64,000 nt of DNA from Falsiroseomonas sp051433165 (GTDB lineage Bacteria; Pseudomonadota; Alphaproteobacteria; Acetobacterales; Acetobacteraceae): the NCBI RefSeq assembly GCF_051433165.1, contig NZ_JBHMFS010000001.1:372001-436000 (forward strand), written 5' to 3'. Below the pieces are notes generated by a model. That model was not told the DNA's origin, searched no databases, and saw only the letters and a list, made by a program, of their open reading frames with translations. Shown here piece by piece: positions 1 to 10,491 of the stretch. The first letter of the stretch is position 1. The number at the start of each line of letters is the position of its first letter. The translations under genes and the position numbers were made by a program.

Positions 1-1160
1 CCGCTGATCAGCCAGGCGGCCTGGTAGCCCGTGGTGGGACCCAGATCCATGCGCCCGCCGCCCCTCGGCATCTGTTGCGTGATGCCGCGCGCACCAAAGG
101 CCGCATGCCATTCCGGCTGCGCCATCTGTTGCGCCATCGAAGCCAGCATCGCCTCATTCACGCCCGCGGTCAGGTCGTAATGGGCAATCGCTCCGGTATC
201 AGCCAGATAGACGACATCGTGGCGCACCGGTGGCTGCGGCGGCGCCGGCTGGCCACCAGGGAGCGCACCCAGCAGCCGGCCCCAGCTGCGATACTGGTGA
301 TGCGCGGGCATCGTCGCATGCAGCGCCTCCCGGCCATCCAGCAGGACCCGTGCCACATAGGCTGCCGTGCCGCCCCCCGGCTGCATCGCGATGTCATTGC
401 GGAACCAGACATCAACCCAAATGGTGCCGTCCGCCTGCGCCGCGACATCGGCGACCAGCCGCATTGATGTGGCCCCGCCCACCACCTCGGGCGGCACTGC
501 GGCGGTGATGCGCCGCTGCACCACCAGCGGTCCGGATTGCCAGGCCGCGCCCTGCGGCGCGGCACGCAGCCGCTCCAGCACATCGAGCCGCCAGGTCTCG
601 CCGCGTCCCGAAAGCGCCGTCAGCTCCACCATCGCCTGACGCCCCGACAGCGCCGCCGCCAGATCGAGCGCGGCCAACGCCGGTGCTGTCGCGCGTGACA
701 ACACGAATGCCTGACGGGCATTGGCGGGCAGTCCGGAGGCCTCGAGGCTGACGGCCGCGAAGCGCGCCGTGCCATCAGGATGGCGGGTGATGACGTCGAG
801 CTGGACACGCGAGGCGCGCCCTTCCCCGCGCGCCGTTCTCGCGGTCAGCGTCGACCCGCGCGGCATCTGCCCCGCACGGAACGGCAGCCCGAAGGTCAGG
901 ATTTCGCTGCCGGATGGCCGGCCGCTGCCCTGCAGCAGCAGCCCCGTCAGGTCGTCGCGCCGCGCGAGGCATGGCAGGGGATCTGCCAGCACCACGCCGC
1001 CGCCGGACGGGTTCGCCCGCACGGCGCCGGGTCCTGCCGCGGCGCAGCCCGCCAACAAGCCAACTCCCAGCAGCCCGATTTCGCGGCGGCCGAGCGAGGC
1101 CCTGTCGCGGGGACCCGACTTCCCCTTCGAGGAGGCGCCTGCCTCGTTTCCATCGCTCAT
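1..1160 (-). CDS. Unknown lipoprotein-like secreted protein, C-terminus cut by window edge
   Basis: The reading frame is open from an ATG at 1160 to the left edge (386 codons visible), with a good ribosome site (AAGGGAG) about 8 bases upstream. I do not recognise a named family. Near residues 25-40 there is an arginine pair followed by a short hydrophobic run ending in LLAGC, which looks like a lipobox or a weak Tat-type leader. The rest is soluble, with alternating strand-like segments. The stretch around residues 85-135 (LTFGLPF, QLDVITRHPDG) resembles the N-terminal beta-barrel of the PcRGLX/YetA-like group, but this is only a visual resemblance. It is the last visible gene of the leftward exopolysaccharide operon, 63 bases after the small membrane protein. 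A cell-envelope or polysaccharide role is inferred from context only. Confidence 0.7.
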   Translation of the reverse strand, partial: MSDGNEAGASSKGKSGPRDRASLGRREIGLLGVGLLAGCAAAGPGAVRANPSGGGVVLADPLPCLARRDDLTGLLLQGSGRPSGSEILTFGLPFRAGQMPRGSTLTARTARGEGRASRVQLDVITRHPDGTARFAAVSLEASGLPANARQAFVLSRATAPALAALDLAAALSGRQAMVELTALSGRGETWRLDVLERLRAAPQGAAWQSGPLVVQRRITAAVPPEVVGGATSMRLVADVAAQADGTIWVDVWFRNDIAMQPGGGTAAYVARVLLDGREALHATMPAHHQYRSWGRLLGALPGGQPAPPQPPVRHDVVYLADTGAIAHYDLTAGVNEAMLASMAQQMAQPEWHAAFGARGITQQMPRGGGRMDLGPTTGYQAAWLIS

Positions 1161-1223
1161 GCTGCTGACTCCCTTGTGGTGCGTTCCACCGCCGGCATCG
1201 CCCTGCTGCCTGCGCCCGTCGTC

Positions 1224-1511
1224 TCACTGATGACGACGGGACCCCACGGCCTGCGCCCGGCGAATCCGCCAAGACTTCGTTTGCTGGTCTGCGGTGACCG
1301 GCGGCTGTGCAGTCGAAGTCGCCGTTCCGCGCCGGCTGCGCCGTGTGCCCTCATCACGGTGCTCCGCCTGATCGGCTTCCTTGCCTTCGGAGACGTCGTT
1401 GCGCATAGCAAAAGGCCACCAGCCCCGCGTGCGATAGCTTGCGGGCAGGATGCTCCAGACACAGAGCCAGGCGACGCCCAGCAGCATGGCGAGGAAATAT
1501 AAGCTCTGCAT
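1224..1511 (-). CDS. Small membrane protein of the exopolysaccharide operon
   Basis: This is a 95-residue protein. The start at 1511 is chosen because GAGGAG lies just upstream and because the first residues form one clear membrane segment (about 3-23, MQSLYFLAMLLGVAWLCVW). A hydrophilic tail rich in charged residues, Thr and Gln follows, so it is probably a single-pass protein with a cytoplasmic tail. It lies 28 bases after the O-ligase-like gene and is probably co-transcribed with it. No function is recognised. The membrane prediction and the operon position are all that can be supported. Confidence 0.65.
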   Translation of the reverse strand: MQSLYFLAMLLGVAWLCVWSILPASYRTRGWWPFAMRNDVSEGKEADQAEHRDEGTRRSRRGTATSTAQPPVTADQQTKSWRIRRAQAVGSRRHQ

Positions 1512-1539
1512 GAGTGGCTCCTCGTCGCCTGCGCGACGG

Positions 1540-2898
1540 TCATGTGCTGGCCCGCCTTTGCCGGCTCCATGCCGTGGCAATGGCAGGACGCGGGTTGCTG
1601 GCACCCGGCTTCACGGTGCGCCAGCCGAAGCGGGAAGGGTCCACTTCGGTCTGCTGCACAAGGCTGCGCCGTGCGATGGCCAGCGCGGCGGGCGCGACCA
1701 CCAGCAAGGTCCAATAGTAGTCCCAGTAGCTCAGCGACAGGAACGTGCCCGCCGAGCTGTAGGCTACGATCGAGACGTGCAGCATCCGTCCAAGATCACC
1801 CGCCCAGGCAAGCTGCGGTTGCTTACGCGCCAGCCGGATTAGCTGCCAGGCGTACCAGGCGCCGGCCAGCGTCATGCCCAACCACAGGAAGAACCCGATG
1901 AAACCGTGCTCGCCCAACACCTCGAACCAGATGCTGTGCACCGCTCGTGCCGGGCCACCCGGCATGACGGTGTCGACCACGGACTGCGAGTAGGGCGCTG
2001 CGAAGCCGGCGCCGACCAAAGGCCGGTCGAGGGCCAGCCGGAGCGACACCTCCCACAAGGTCAGCCGCGTCGTGGCGGAGGCATCCTCCTGGTAGGTACC
2101 AATCGTGTTCATGCGTTGCGTCCACTGCTCCGGCATGAAATTGACGGCAACGGCAAGCACGGCGACCATGATGATGCCGCCCAGCAGCTTGTGGCTAGAC
2201 CGCAGCCACAGCACCACGATGACCGCTGCGATGCCCAGCAAGGCGCCACGCGAGTAGGTGCCAATGATGGCGAACAGCGTCAGCACCATGGCGACAGCCA
2301 GCCCGATGCGCACCAGCCGGTGACCAGCCTGCAGACGCAGGTAGTTCATCAGCGGCAGGGCCACCAGCATCGCCGCGCCGATGTGGTTGTTGTCGGAGAT
2401 CATCGAGGTCTCCGGGCCCCAGACCCGGTAGCTGCCGCCGGTCATGATGGTGAACAGGCCGCCGCGGACGCCGTAGTAGCCGATGGCAATCGCCATCAGC
2501 CAGATCAGCGCGTCCAGCCGACGCCGGTCGGTCAGCATCGCGGCCGTCAGGAGCAGCACGACGATGACCCGCATGACCCGGTCCCACTTGGTCCAGGCAT
2601 TGGCAGGTGTGGCGAGGCCGGTGAAGGTCGTCAGCGTGAACATCGCCAGCATCAGCATCAGCAGCACGGTCACGCCATTCAGTGGCAGTCGACGCGGCTC
2701 CCTGGCCAATACGCATCCGATCAGCGTCGCGCCAAGCACCATCACGCCCCAGGGCAGATTGGCGGCCGGTCCCCAGATCTCGCGGTGCGGATTCATGAAG
2801 GAGATCCAGGACCACAGCAGGACGCCGACGAAGGGCTGCGCCAAGGCCGTGGCGAGCATCGGGAACAGGACCGCCATGAAGACCAGATTGCGGATCAT
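1540..2898 (-). CDS. Wzy/WaaL-type O-glycosylation ligase or polymerase, exosortase A-associated
   Basis: This is a 452-residue polytopic membrane protein. Its N-terminus and general pattern fit the exosortase A-associated putative O-glycosylation ligase family. About ten hydrophobic segments are visible. A large loop between the later segments contains RLTLWEVSLRLALDRPLVG and a GEHGFIGF motif, which resemble the O-antigen ligase/polymerase (Wzy_C) domain. The family is thought to join or polymerise lipid-linked glycans on the outer face of the inner membrane. The start at 2898 (MIRNLVF) is chosen because it begins directly at the first membrane segment; the longer frame upstream codes for a basic, unlikely extension. 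It lies 34 bases after the glycosyltransferase in the leftward operon. Confidence 0.85.
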   Translation of the reverse strand: MIRNLVFMAVLFPMLATALAQPFVGVLLWSWISFMNPHREIWGPAANLPWGVMVLGATLIGCVLAREPRRLPLNGVTVLLMLMLAMFTLTTFTGLATPANAWTKWDRVMRVIVVLLLTAAMLTDRRRLDALIWLMAIAIGYYGVRGGLFTIMTGGSYRVWGPETSMISDNNHIGAAMLVALPLMNYLRLQAGHRLVRIGLAVAMVLTLFAIIGTYSRGALLGIAAVIVVLWLRSSHKLLGGIIMVAVLAVAVNFMPEQWTQRMNTIGTYQEDASATTRLTLWEVSLRLALDRPLVGAGFAAPYSQSVVDTVMPGGPARAVHSIWFEVLGEHGFIGFFLWLGMTLAGAWYAWQLIRLARKQPQLAWAGDLGRMLHVSIVAYSSAGTFLSLSYWDYYWTLLVVAPAALAIARRSLVQQTEVDPSRFGWRTVKPGASNPRPAIATAWSRQRRAST

Positions 2899-2932
2899 CG
2901 ACCTGACGCTCCGGTAATACGTGCGACTACGT

Positions 2933-4204
2933 TCAGGCGCATGCCCGCACCTTCCGAAACACCGAAAGCTGGCCCAGCGTCGTGTCTTCCCAGCCGAAGC
3001 CTTCCGCATAGGCGCGCGTGGCCCCCCGGTCCGGGCGTGCGGCCAGCAGGCGACGCACACCGGCGGCGATCGCCTCCGGCGTGGTCCCCTCCATCACCAG
3101 GCCCGCGGCCGGGCTGCGCACCGCCTCGCGGCTGCCCCAGGCGGGGCTGGCCACCACCGGGGTGCCGCAGGCCATCGACTCCAGCAGCACATTGGCCCAG
3201 CCCTCACGCGAGGAGGCCAGCACCAGCACGTCTGCCGCGCTGTAGTAGCGCGGCAACTCCGCATGCGGCCGGCTGCCCAGGAGATGCACGCGGTCCGCTA
3301 CGCCGAGCTGCTCGGCCAGCGCCAGAAGCGCGCCGCGTTCCGGTCCGTCGCCCAGCACCATCAGCCTATGCCCGGGCAGCAGCGGCAGGGCGCGCAGGAT
3401 CAGATCGTGCCCCTTGCGCGGAATCAAGTGGCCAACCGAAAGCAGCAGCGGACCGCTGCCAAGGCCCAGCGCCGCGCGGGTTTCAGGCCGGTCACCGGTC
3501 GGCCGGAAGGCCTCCAGGTCGACGCCGTTGCGCAGAACGGTCACCTTGCCCGCCGGCGCGCCCAGCGCCACCAGCCCATCCTTCAGTCCGACGCTGACGG
3601 AGATCAGCGCATCGGCGCGCCGTATCGCGTGCTGGATCAGCCGGCGCGGCACGGCGTGTTGCGGCAACTGGGAGATGTCGGAGCCGCGCGCGGTGATCAC
3701 GACCGGCAGCCCGAATTCGCGCCCCAGCCAGACCGCCGCGACGCCGTCCGGGTAGACATAGTGCGCATCGATCGCGTCGAAGCGATGACCTTCCGCCAGT
3801 AGCCGCGCCAGGGCGCGGCGGGCGCTGGCGTAGAGCGTAGCCGGGCCGGTCAGCATGCCGATGCCCGGCAGCGCGGCGAAGCGCGGGTGATGCACCGCCA
3901 ACCCGTGGCGGTCCTCCCGCGCCGGAATGCCGGCATAGCGCGCCCAACCCTGCATCCGGGCACCGCCCAGCCGCGCGGCGGCGGCGAAGGGGAAGAACGG
4001 CACGGGCGCCAGCACGGTGCTGCTGGCCGCGCCGCTGGCGACCAGATGGCGCAGACGGTTCTCCACGAAGACGCCGTGGTTGGGCTGCGCCGCATTCGGG
4101 TACAGCGTGCTGAAGGTCAGCAGCCGTAGCACGGCTTCCGGCCGCGCCGGGTCGGCCGCCTGCGGCCGCGTCTCCGGCAGCATGAGGGTCTGGTCCGGAG
4201 GCAT
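2933..4204 (-). CDS. GT4-family glycosyltransferase, exosortase A-associated
   Basis: This is a 423-residue GT-B fold glycosyltransferase. The N-terminal domain begins LLTFSTLYPNAAQPNHGVFVENR, split here by position at about residues 28-50, which is typical of the PEP-CTERM/exosortase-associated group. The C-terminal half carries the nucleotide-sugar binding region: VLRNGVDLEAF near residue 225, LLSVGHLIPRKGHDL near 255, and the EX7E-like SSREGWANVLLESMACG near 340. It should add a sugar to the growing exopolysaccharide repeat unit at the cytoplasmic face; donor and acceptor cannot be read from sequence. The start at 4204 has AGGAG upstream and removes an unlikely Arg/Pro-rich extension that would overlap prsT. 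Confidence 0.9.
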   Translation of the reverse strand: MPPDQTLMLPETRPQAADPARPEAVLRLLTFSTLYPNAAQPNHGVFVENRLRHLVASGAASSTVLAPVPFFPFAAAARLGGARMQGWARYAGIPAREDRHGLAVHHPRFAALPGIGMLTGPATLYASARRALARLLAEGHRFDAIDAHYVYPDGVAAVWLGREFGLPVVITARGSDISQLPQHAVPRRLIQHAIRRADALISVSVGLKDGLVALGAPAGKVTVLRNGVDLEAFRPTGDRPETRAALGLGSGPLLLSVGHLIPRKGHDLILRALPLLPGHRLMVLGDGPERGALLALAEQLGVADRVHLLGSRPHAELPRYYSAADVLVLASSREGWANVLLESMACGTPVVASPAWGSREAVRSPAAGLVMEGTTPEAIAAGVRRLLAARPDRGATRAYAEGFGWEDTTLGQLSVFRKVRACA

Positions 4205-4244
4205 CAGCCTTGTGCTCCTGGGGCCTTGCGGCGCATCGCTCGTT

Positions 4245-7043
4245 TCAGTTCGAAAGGGTGGTGCGCAGGCGCTCGGCCGCCTCGCGCTCCGCGAAGTTGG
4301 TGGTCGAGGCCAGCACCGTCTCCAGCGCGCGCCGCGCGCCGGCGCCGTCACCGGCCTGATGCAGCGCATAGGCCAGGTGGTAGCCGGCGGATGGCCCCTG
4401 CCCGGCGCGGACCGCCTGGCGCAGCAGCGCCACCGCCATCTGCGGCTCACCGCTGCGGGCCAGGATCCAGCCGAGCGTGTCGGCGATGTTCGGGCTGGGT
4501 GCCAGGTAGTAGGCGCGCTCTGCGAAGCCGCGCGCCTCGGCCAGATGCGCCTCGCCCTGCTCGCCCAGCACCCAGGCTAAGTTGTTCAACGCGACGGCGT
4601 TTTCCGGCGCCGCGGCCACAACGTGACGCAGGCGCGCCTCCGCCTGCGGGAAGCGTCGGGCCATCAGGTCGAACTGCGCCAGTGTGTTGAGCGCCGCCAG
4701 GTCGTCCGGGTTGGCCGCAACCCAGGCATCGAGGACGCCAGACGCATCCGGGACGCGGCCGGCGGCAAGCAGCGCTGCGGACTGCCGCTGCACGAGCAGG
4801 GATGCCGGAGCGCGGGCATGCGCCGCGCCGTAGGCTTCCGCGGCTTCTGCATGGCGCTGCTGGCTCATCAGCAGGTCGCCGGGCAGGGCGCGGGCGGTGG
4901 GCGGGGCGTTCGGAGCGCGGGCCAACCGATCCGCCTCGGCCGCCGCCGCCGCCACGCCGCCAGCCCCGTCACGCAGCACGCCGAGCAGCGCCTGCTGCAG
5001 CCCTTCATCGGCCGGCGCCTGGCGCAGGCCCTGGCGCAGCAGTGCCTCCGCACCGCGCTTGTCATCCTTGCGCATCAGTAGCGATGCCAGCCGCCGGCGG
5101 GCCGGGACGGAGGACGGGTCCTCGGCCATCGCCTCGCGCGCTGCGGCCTCGGCGGCATCAAATTGTTCCAGTGCGGCATGCAATTCGGCGCGCGCCAGCG
5201 GCAGCGCGGTGCCGCGCTGGTTGCGCAGTGGCTGGGTGTCCAGCACGGCCAGTGCGGCGGCGGCATTGCCGCGGCGCAGCAGCAGGCCCGCGTGGTTCAG
5301 CGCAAGCTGCGCATTGGCCGGGTTGGCCTGCTGCGCCGCGGCCAGCGCCGCCTGGGCGGCCTCCGCCACCTCGCTCCGGTTGGTCTCACCCGCTCCGCCC
5401 TGGGCCAGCGCGGCCAGGCGCGACGCGGCTTCGCCATTGGTGGGTTGCTCGCGCAGTACCGCGCCCAGCAGCGGCACCGCCGCCGCCCCTTCATCCTGCA
5501 GCATCATCACGCGCGCCAGGCCGAGCCGTCCGGGGATGCTGGCGGGCTGGCGCTCGACCACGGCCTGGAAGGCGCTGCGCGCGCCGGCGGCGTCGAGCCG
5601 CAGCAGCCGCAGCGTGCCATCCAGCACGCCGCCCATCTCACCCTGCCGGGCCGCCGCGTCGAGCTGGGCCAGCTCCGCCGCCGCGGCGTCCAGGTCGCCG
5701 CGCGCGAGCGCCGCGGCGGCCAGCATCTCCCGCGCCCCGGGCTGTGCCGGGCCGAGGTCGAGCGAGCGTTGCACTGCGCCCTGCGCCCCGCCTGGGTCAC
5801 CGGCGGCCATCCGGGCGATGCCCAGGCGGGTCAGCAGCGCCGCATCCTCTGGCGCGATCCGCGCCGCTTCCTCCAGCGCCTGCACGGCCAGGTCCGGGCG
5901 CCCGGCGGCGCTGTGCGCGCGGCCGAGCGCGTCATACAGCGCCGCATCACGCGGCCGGTTCTGTGTTGCGCGTGTCAGCACCTGCGCGGCTTCCGCGTGG
6001 CGCCCGGCGCTCATCGCCATGCCGGCAAGCAGCCTGGCGCCGCGCGGATCATCCGGCCAACGGGCCACGTGGCGGCGCGCCGCGTCTTCAGCCTGGGCTT
6101 GCTGGCCCAGGCCGCCCTTCGCCAGGGCGAGCAGCAGGAAGCCGTTCGGGAAGTTGCCGAGCTGGCCGGCGATACGCTGCAGCGCCGCATCGGCCTGCTG
6201 CCACTCTCGCTGGCTGCCGAACTGCATGGCGCGCAGATAGATTGCCGTGGGGTTGTTCGGCATGACCGCGAGCGCGGCGTCGAGGTCCTGCGCCGCCTCC
6301 GCGGGCCGTTCGTCACGTAGCAGCGCCTCCGCCCGGCGCAGCCGCGCCTGCACATCGGTGGGCGCGCGGGCGATGACGCGGCCGAAGCTTTCGATGGCCC
6401 CGGCGCGATCGCCACGCTCGAGCTGCAGCGAACCCTTGCGGAGCCAGGCCTCGTCCAACTGGGGATGGGCCGCCAGGACCTGGTCCAGCCGCGCTTCCGA
6501 GGCGCCGCGATCGCCTTCGGCCAAGGCCAGTGCCGCGGCCGCGAGGCCGGGCTGCGCGGCGTTCGGCGCAAGCCGTTCCGCCATCGCCACGGCGTCGCGC
6601 GCCGCCGGCAGGTCGCGCAGCAGCAGATGCGCCAGCGCACGCCCCGCGGCGATCTGGCCGGCGGCGGGGGCAGGGGTGTCGGTCTGCGGGAAATCCGCCA
6701 GCAACTCGCGTGCCCGGCCCTGCGCCAGGTAAATCCGCAGCAGCAGCGCTGTGGTGCTGCCCTCCGGGTCATGGCCGCGCTCCAGCGCCGTCCGCGTCTC
6801 CCGCGTCGCGGTGTCGACATCGCCGAGCCGCAGGCTGGCTTCCGCAAGGCCGATGCGGATGGCGCCGTCCTCCGGGCTTGCGCGCACGGCGTTGCGCCAT
6901 TCGATCTGCGCGGCGCGCAATTCGCCGCGCGCGTCGGCCGCGCGGGCGCGTTCGGCGGCGGCATTGGCGAAGGCGGGCGCCGCCGTCGCCATCAGGGCGG
7001 CGAGGGTGAAGGCGGGCAGGCTGTAGAGAATGCGGGCCATCAT
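4245..7043 (-). CDS. prsT: PEP-CTERM system TPR-repeat protein PrsT
   Basis: This is a 932-residue secreted protein: a signal peptide (residues 1 to about 24, ending in AAPAFA) followed by TPR-like helical repeats over nearly the whole length, seen as repeated A-x-LG/W-x-x-A patterns such as AIYLRAMQFG, ALNNLAWVLGEQG and PNIADTLGWILARSG. Length, repeat content and position next to prsR/prsK match the PEP-CTERM TPR family. The likely site is the periplasm or outer-membrane inner face, as a scaffold for polysaccharide export or PEP-CTERM protein handling; the exact role is not established. Two ATGs (7043 and 7040) follow a GGAG site and I chose the upstream one. It starts 10 bases after prsR ends. 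Confidence 0.92.
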   Translation of the reverse strand: MMARILYSLPAFTLAALMATAAPAFANAAAERARAADARGELRAAQIEWRNAVRASPEDGAIRIGLAEASLRLGDVDTATRETRTALERGHDPEGSTTALLLRIYLAQGRARELLADFPQTDTPAPAAGQIAAGRALAHLLLRDLPAARDAVAMAERLAPNAAQPGLAAAALALAEGDRGASEARLDQVLAAHPQLDEAWLRKGSLQLERGDRAGAIESFGRVIARAPTDVQARLRRAEALLRDERPAEAAQDLDAALAVMPNNPTAIYLRAMQFGSQREWQQADAALQRIAGQLGNFPNGFLLLALAKGGLGQQAQAEDAARRHVARWPDDPRGARLLAGMAMSAGRHAEAAQVLTRATQNRPRDAALYDALGRAHSAAGRPDLAVQALEEAARIAPEDAALLTRLGIARMAAGDPGGAQGAVQRSLDLGPAQPGAREMLAAAALARGDLDAAAAELAQLDAAARQGEMGGVLDGTLRLLRLDAAGARSAFQAVVERQPASIPGRLGLARVMMLQDEGAAAVPLLGAVLREQPTNGEAASRLAALAQGGAGETNRSEVAEAAQAALAAAQQANPANAQLALNHAGLLLRRGNAAAALAVLDTQPLRNQRGTALPLARAELHAALEQFDAAEAAAREAMAEDPSSVPARRRLASLLMRKDDKRGAEALLRQGLRQAPADEGLQQALLGVLRDGAGGVAAAAAEADRLARAPNAPPTARALPGDLLMSQQRHAEAAEAYGAAHARAPASLLVQRQSAALLAAGRVPDASGVLDAWVAANPDDLAALNTLAQFDLMARRFPQAEARLRHVVAAAPENAVALNNLAWVLGEQGEAHLAEARGFAERAYYLAPSPNIADTLGWILARSGEPQMAVALLRQAVRAGQGPSAGYHLAYALHQAGDGAGARRALETVLASTTNFAEREAAERLRTTLSN

Positions 7044-7053
7044 TCGATCTCCG

Positions 7054-8435
<1,382 letters not shown>

Positions 8436-8439
<4 letters not shown>

Positions 8440-10454
8440 GCCGCAATCTCCTGCAGTTGTGGTGGCCTGGCTGCCGGCTGACAGGGCATGGTCAGGCGCA
8501 TGGTGGTGCCAGCACCCGGCGTGCTGAGCGCGAGCAGGTCGCCGCCGGCGGCGCGCAACAGATCGCGCGCCTGCCAGGCACCGACGCCGTTGCCATCAGC
8601 GCGGCCGGACACCAGGGGACGGAACAGATGGTCGCGCACGAATTCGGGGGTCATGCCGGGTCCGCGATCGGTGATGTCGAGCAGCACGGATCCGCCATCC
8701 CGCCGCAGCGCGATGCGGACCGGGACGGCCTGGGGAGAGGCTTCGATGGCGTTGTCCAGAAGGTGGCGCAGGGCGGCGGCAAAGGCCTCCGGTGCGATGG
8801 CGATGCAGCAGGCATCGGCCTCATCCGCCGCGACTTCGACCGGATGCGCCACCTCGCGCAGCACGGCGCGGATCGTCTCCAGCGGTGCGATGAGTGCCGG
8901 CGGCTGTTCCGCCTCCGGCTCCCGCAGCCGCGCGATCAGCGCGTTGATGCGCTGCGCGGAGGCGCCGACCGTCAGAAGCATGTCCTGCTGGAATTCCGGA
9001 TCCGCGATGTTGTGCTCGGCATTGGCGAGAACCAGAGTGAGCTGGCTGGCGACGTTCTTCACGTCATGTGCCACGAAGGCGAAGCGGCGGGCATGGTCGG
9101 TCAGCGCGCGCTGGTCGTGCAGCCGTTCGGCGGCGCGGCGCTCGGCCAGGAACATCGCCACTTCGCGGCCGACGGCCCGCAGCAGGTCGAACGCCTCGGC
9201 GTCCAGGTTGAAGCGGGCGCGCGGCGGCGCCAGCAGCACGAGGCCGAGCAGCCCGTCCCTGTGATGCCGCAACGGCACGGCGAGCCATAGCGGCGCGAGC
9301 CCTGCGGCGAGGTCATGCGGTACCGCGGTGACGATATGCGTGCCGTCCTGCAGCGCGGTGACCAGGGCGTGGTCCGGCGGCAGCACAATGTCATGCACCG
9401 GCAGGTTCCAGGATCCGGCCCAGCGCAACGGCGCCTGTGGCGCATCACGCAGCAGCAGCAGGCCGGCCGGGCTGTCCACCGGATCCGCCATGGCGACGAT
9501 GGCGCGCTGCTCGGCTTCCGCATGCTGGGCGGACAGCGTGGCGACGCAGCGCAGCCATTCGGCGCGGTAATCGAAACGGGCGGCGAAGAAATGGTCGACC
9601 ACGCGCCGGCGGATATGCGAGCGCATCGAGGCGGAGGAGGCGGCCACCGCGATGGCCAGAACCGCGCCGGCGAGCAGGCTGACCTGCGCCGCACCACCCC
9701 AATCGCCGCCAAAATGCCGCAACCCTTCGCCCACCGCGCCAACCCCGGTCAGGAAGGTGCCGGCGATGACCAGCGTCGCGCCGTGGAATACCACCTGGCG
9801 CGAGACCGGCGGGTTGCGACGCCAGCGTCGGTCGCGCAGCGCGGCGAGCACCAGCAGCGGCATCGACAACGCGGTCAGTACCGCCCGTGCATCCAGCAGC
9901 GCCGGGGCATAGAAGCGATGCAGCGCCGCATCCGCATGCAGCACCACGTCGAAGGCGGACAGGCCGCCGAGTACCAGGCAGGGCAGGATCACATGCCAGC
10001 GCGCCGAGCGGTCCGCGTTGCGATACAAATTCTCGGCCACCAGCAGCACCAGCAGTGCCAGGCCGAGCCGCGCCATCAAACCCGGGGAGCCGATGGTTGG
10101 CAGCCTGGGCGTGGCGGGCAGCAAGGCCGCGAGCGACAGCAGCGTCAGGACCCCGCCAACCACGGCGAAGCGCCAGACCTGCGGCGCCGCGATGGTGCCG
10201 CCGTAGCGGCGGGTAAGCAGCAGCAGCAGGCCGAGCCACAGGGTGCTGCGCAGAATCTCCAGCGCGCCGGGCAGGCCGTCCAGTGGCATGGCGGGCTGCA
10301 AGGCCACCGCCGCCGCCCAGCCCGAAGCGGCCAGGCATGCCAGCGTCAGCGGCAGGGTGGCGCGCAGCCGCCCGCAAGCCAGGATCAACACGGCCCAGCC
10401 GAAGCACAGGGCGGCCGCAGCGACGTGCAGCCACGGCGTGGCCGCGGCGTTCAC
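8436..10454 (-). CDS. prsK: PEP-CTERM system membrane histidine kinase PrsK
   Basis: This is a 672-residue sensor kinase. The first half holds about nine hydrophobic segments (residues 1-275), then a GAF-like region (about 300-430), then the kinase core. The H-box is FVAHDVKN with His463, the N-box lies in HLLDNAIEAS near 565-570, and the G-boxes are DRGPGM near 597 and GVGAW near 622. This layout matches PrsK. It should autophosphorylate in response to an unknown envelope or membrane signal and pass phosphate to PrsR, whose gene overlaps its stop codon by four bases. It follows the sugar transferase gene by 37 bases in the same operon. Confidence 0.95.
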
Positions 10455-10491
10455 CGCGACCCTCCCGGCGACTGGTGCGCGGCGCCGTGCA

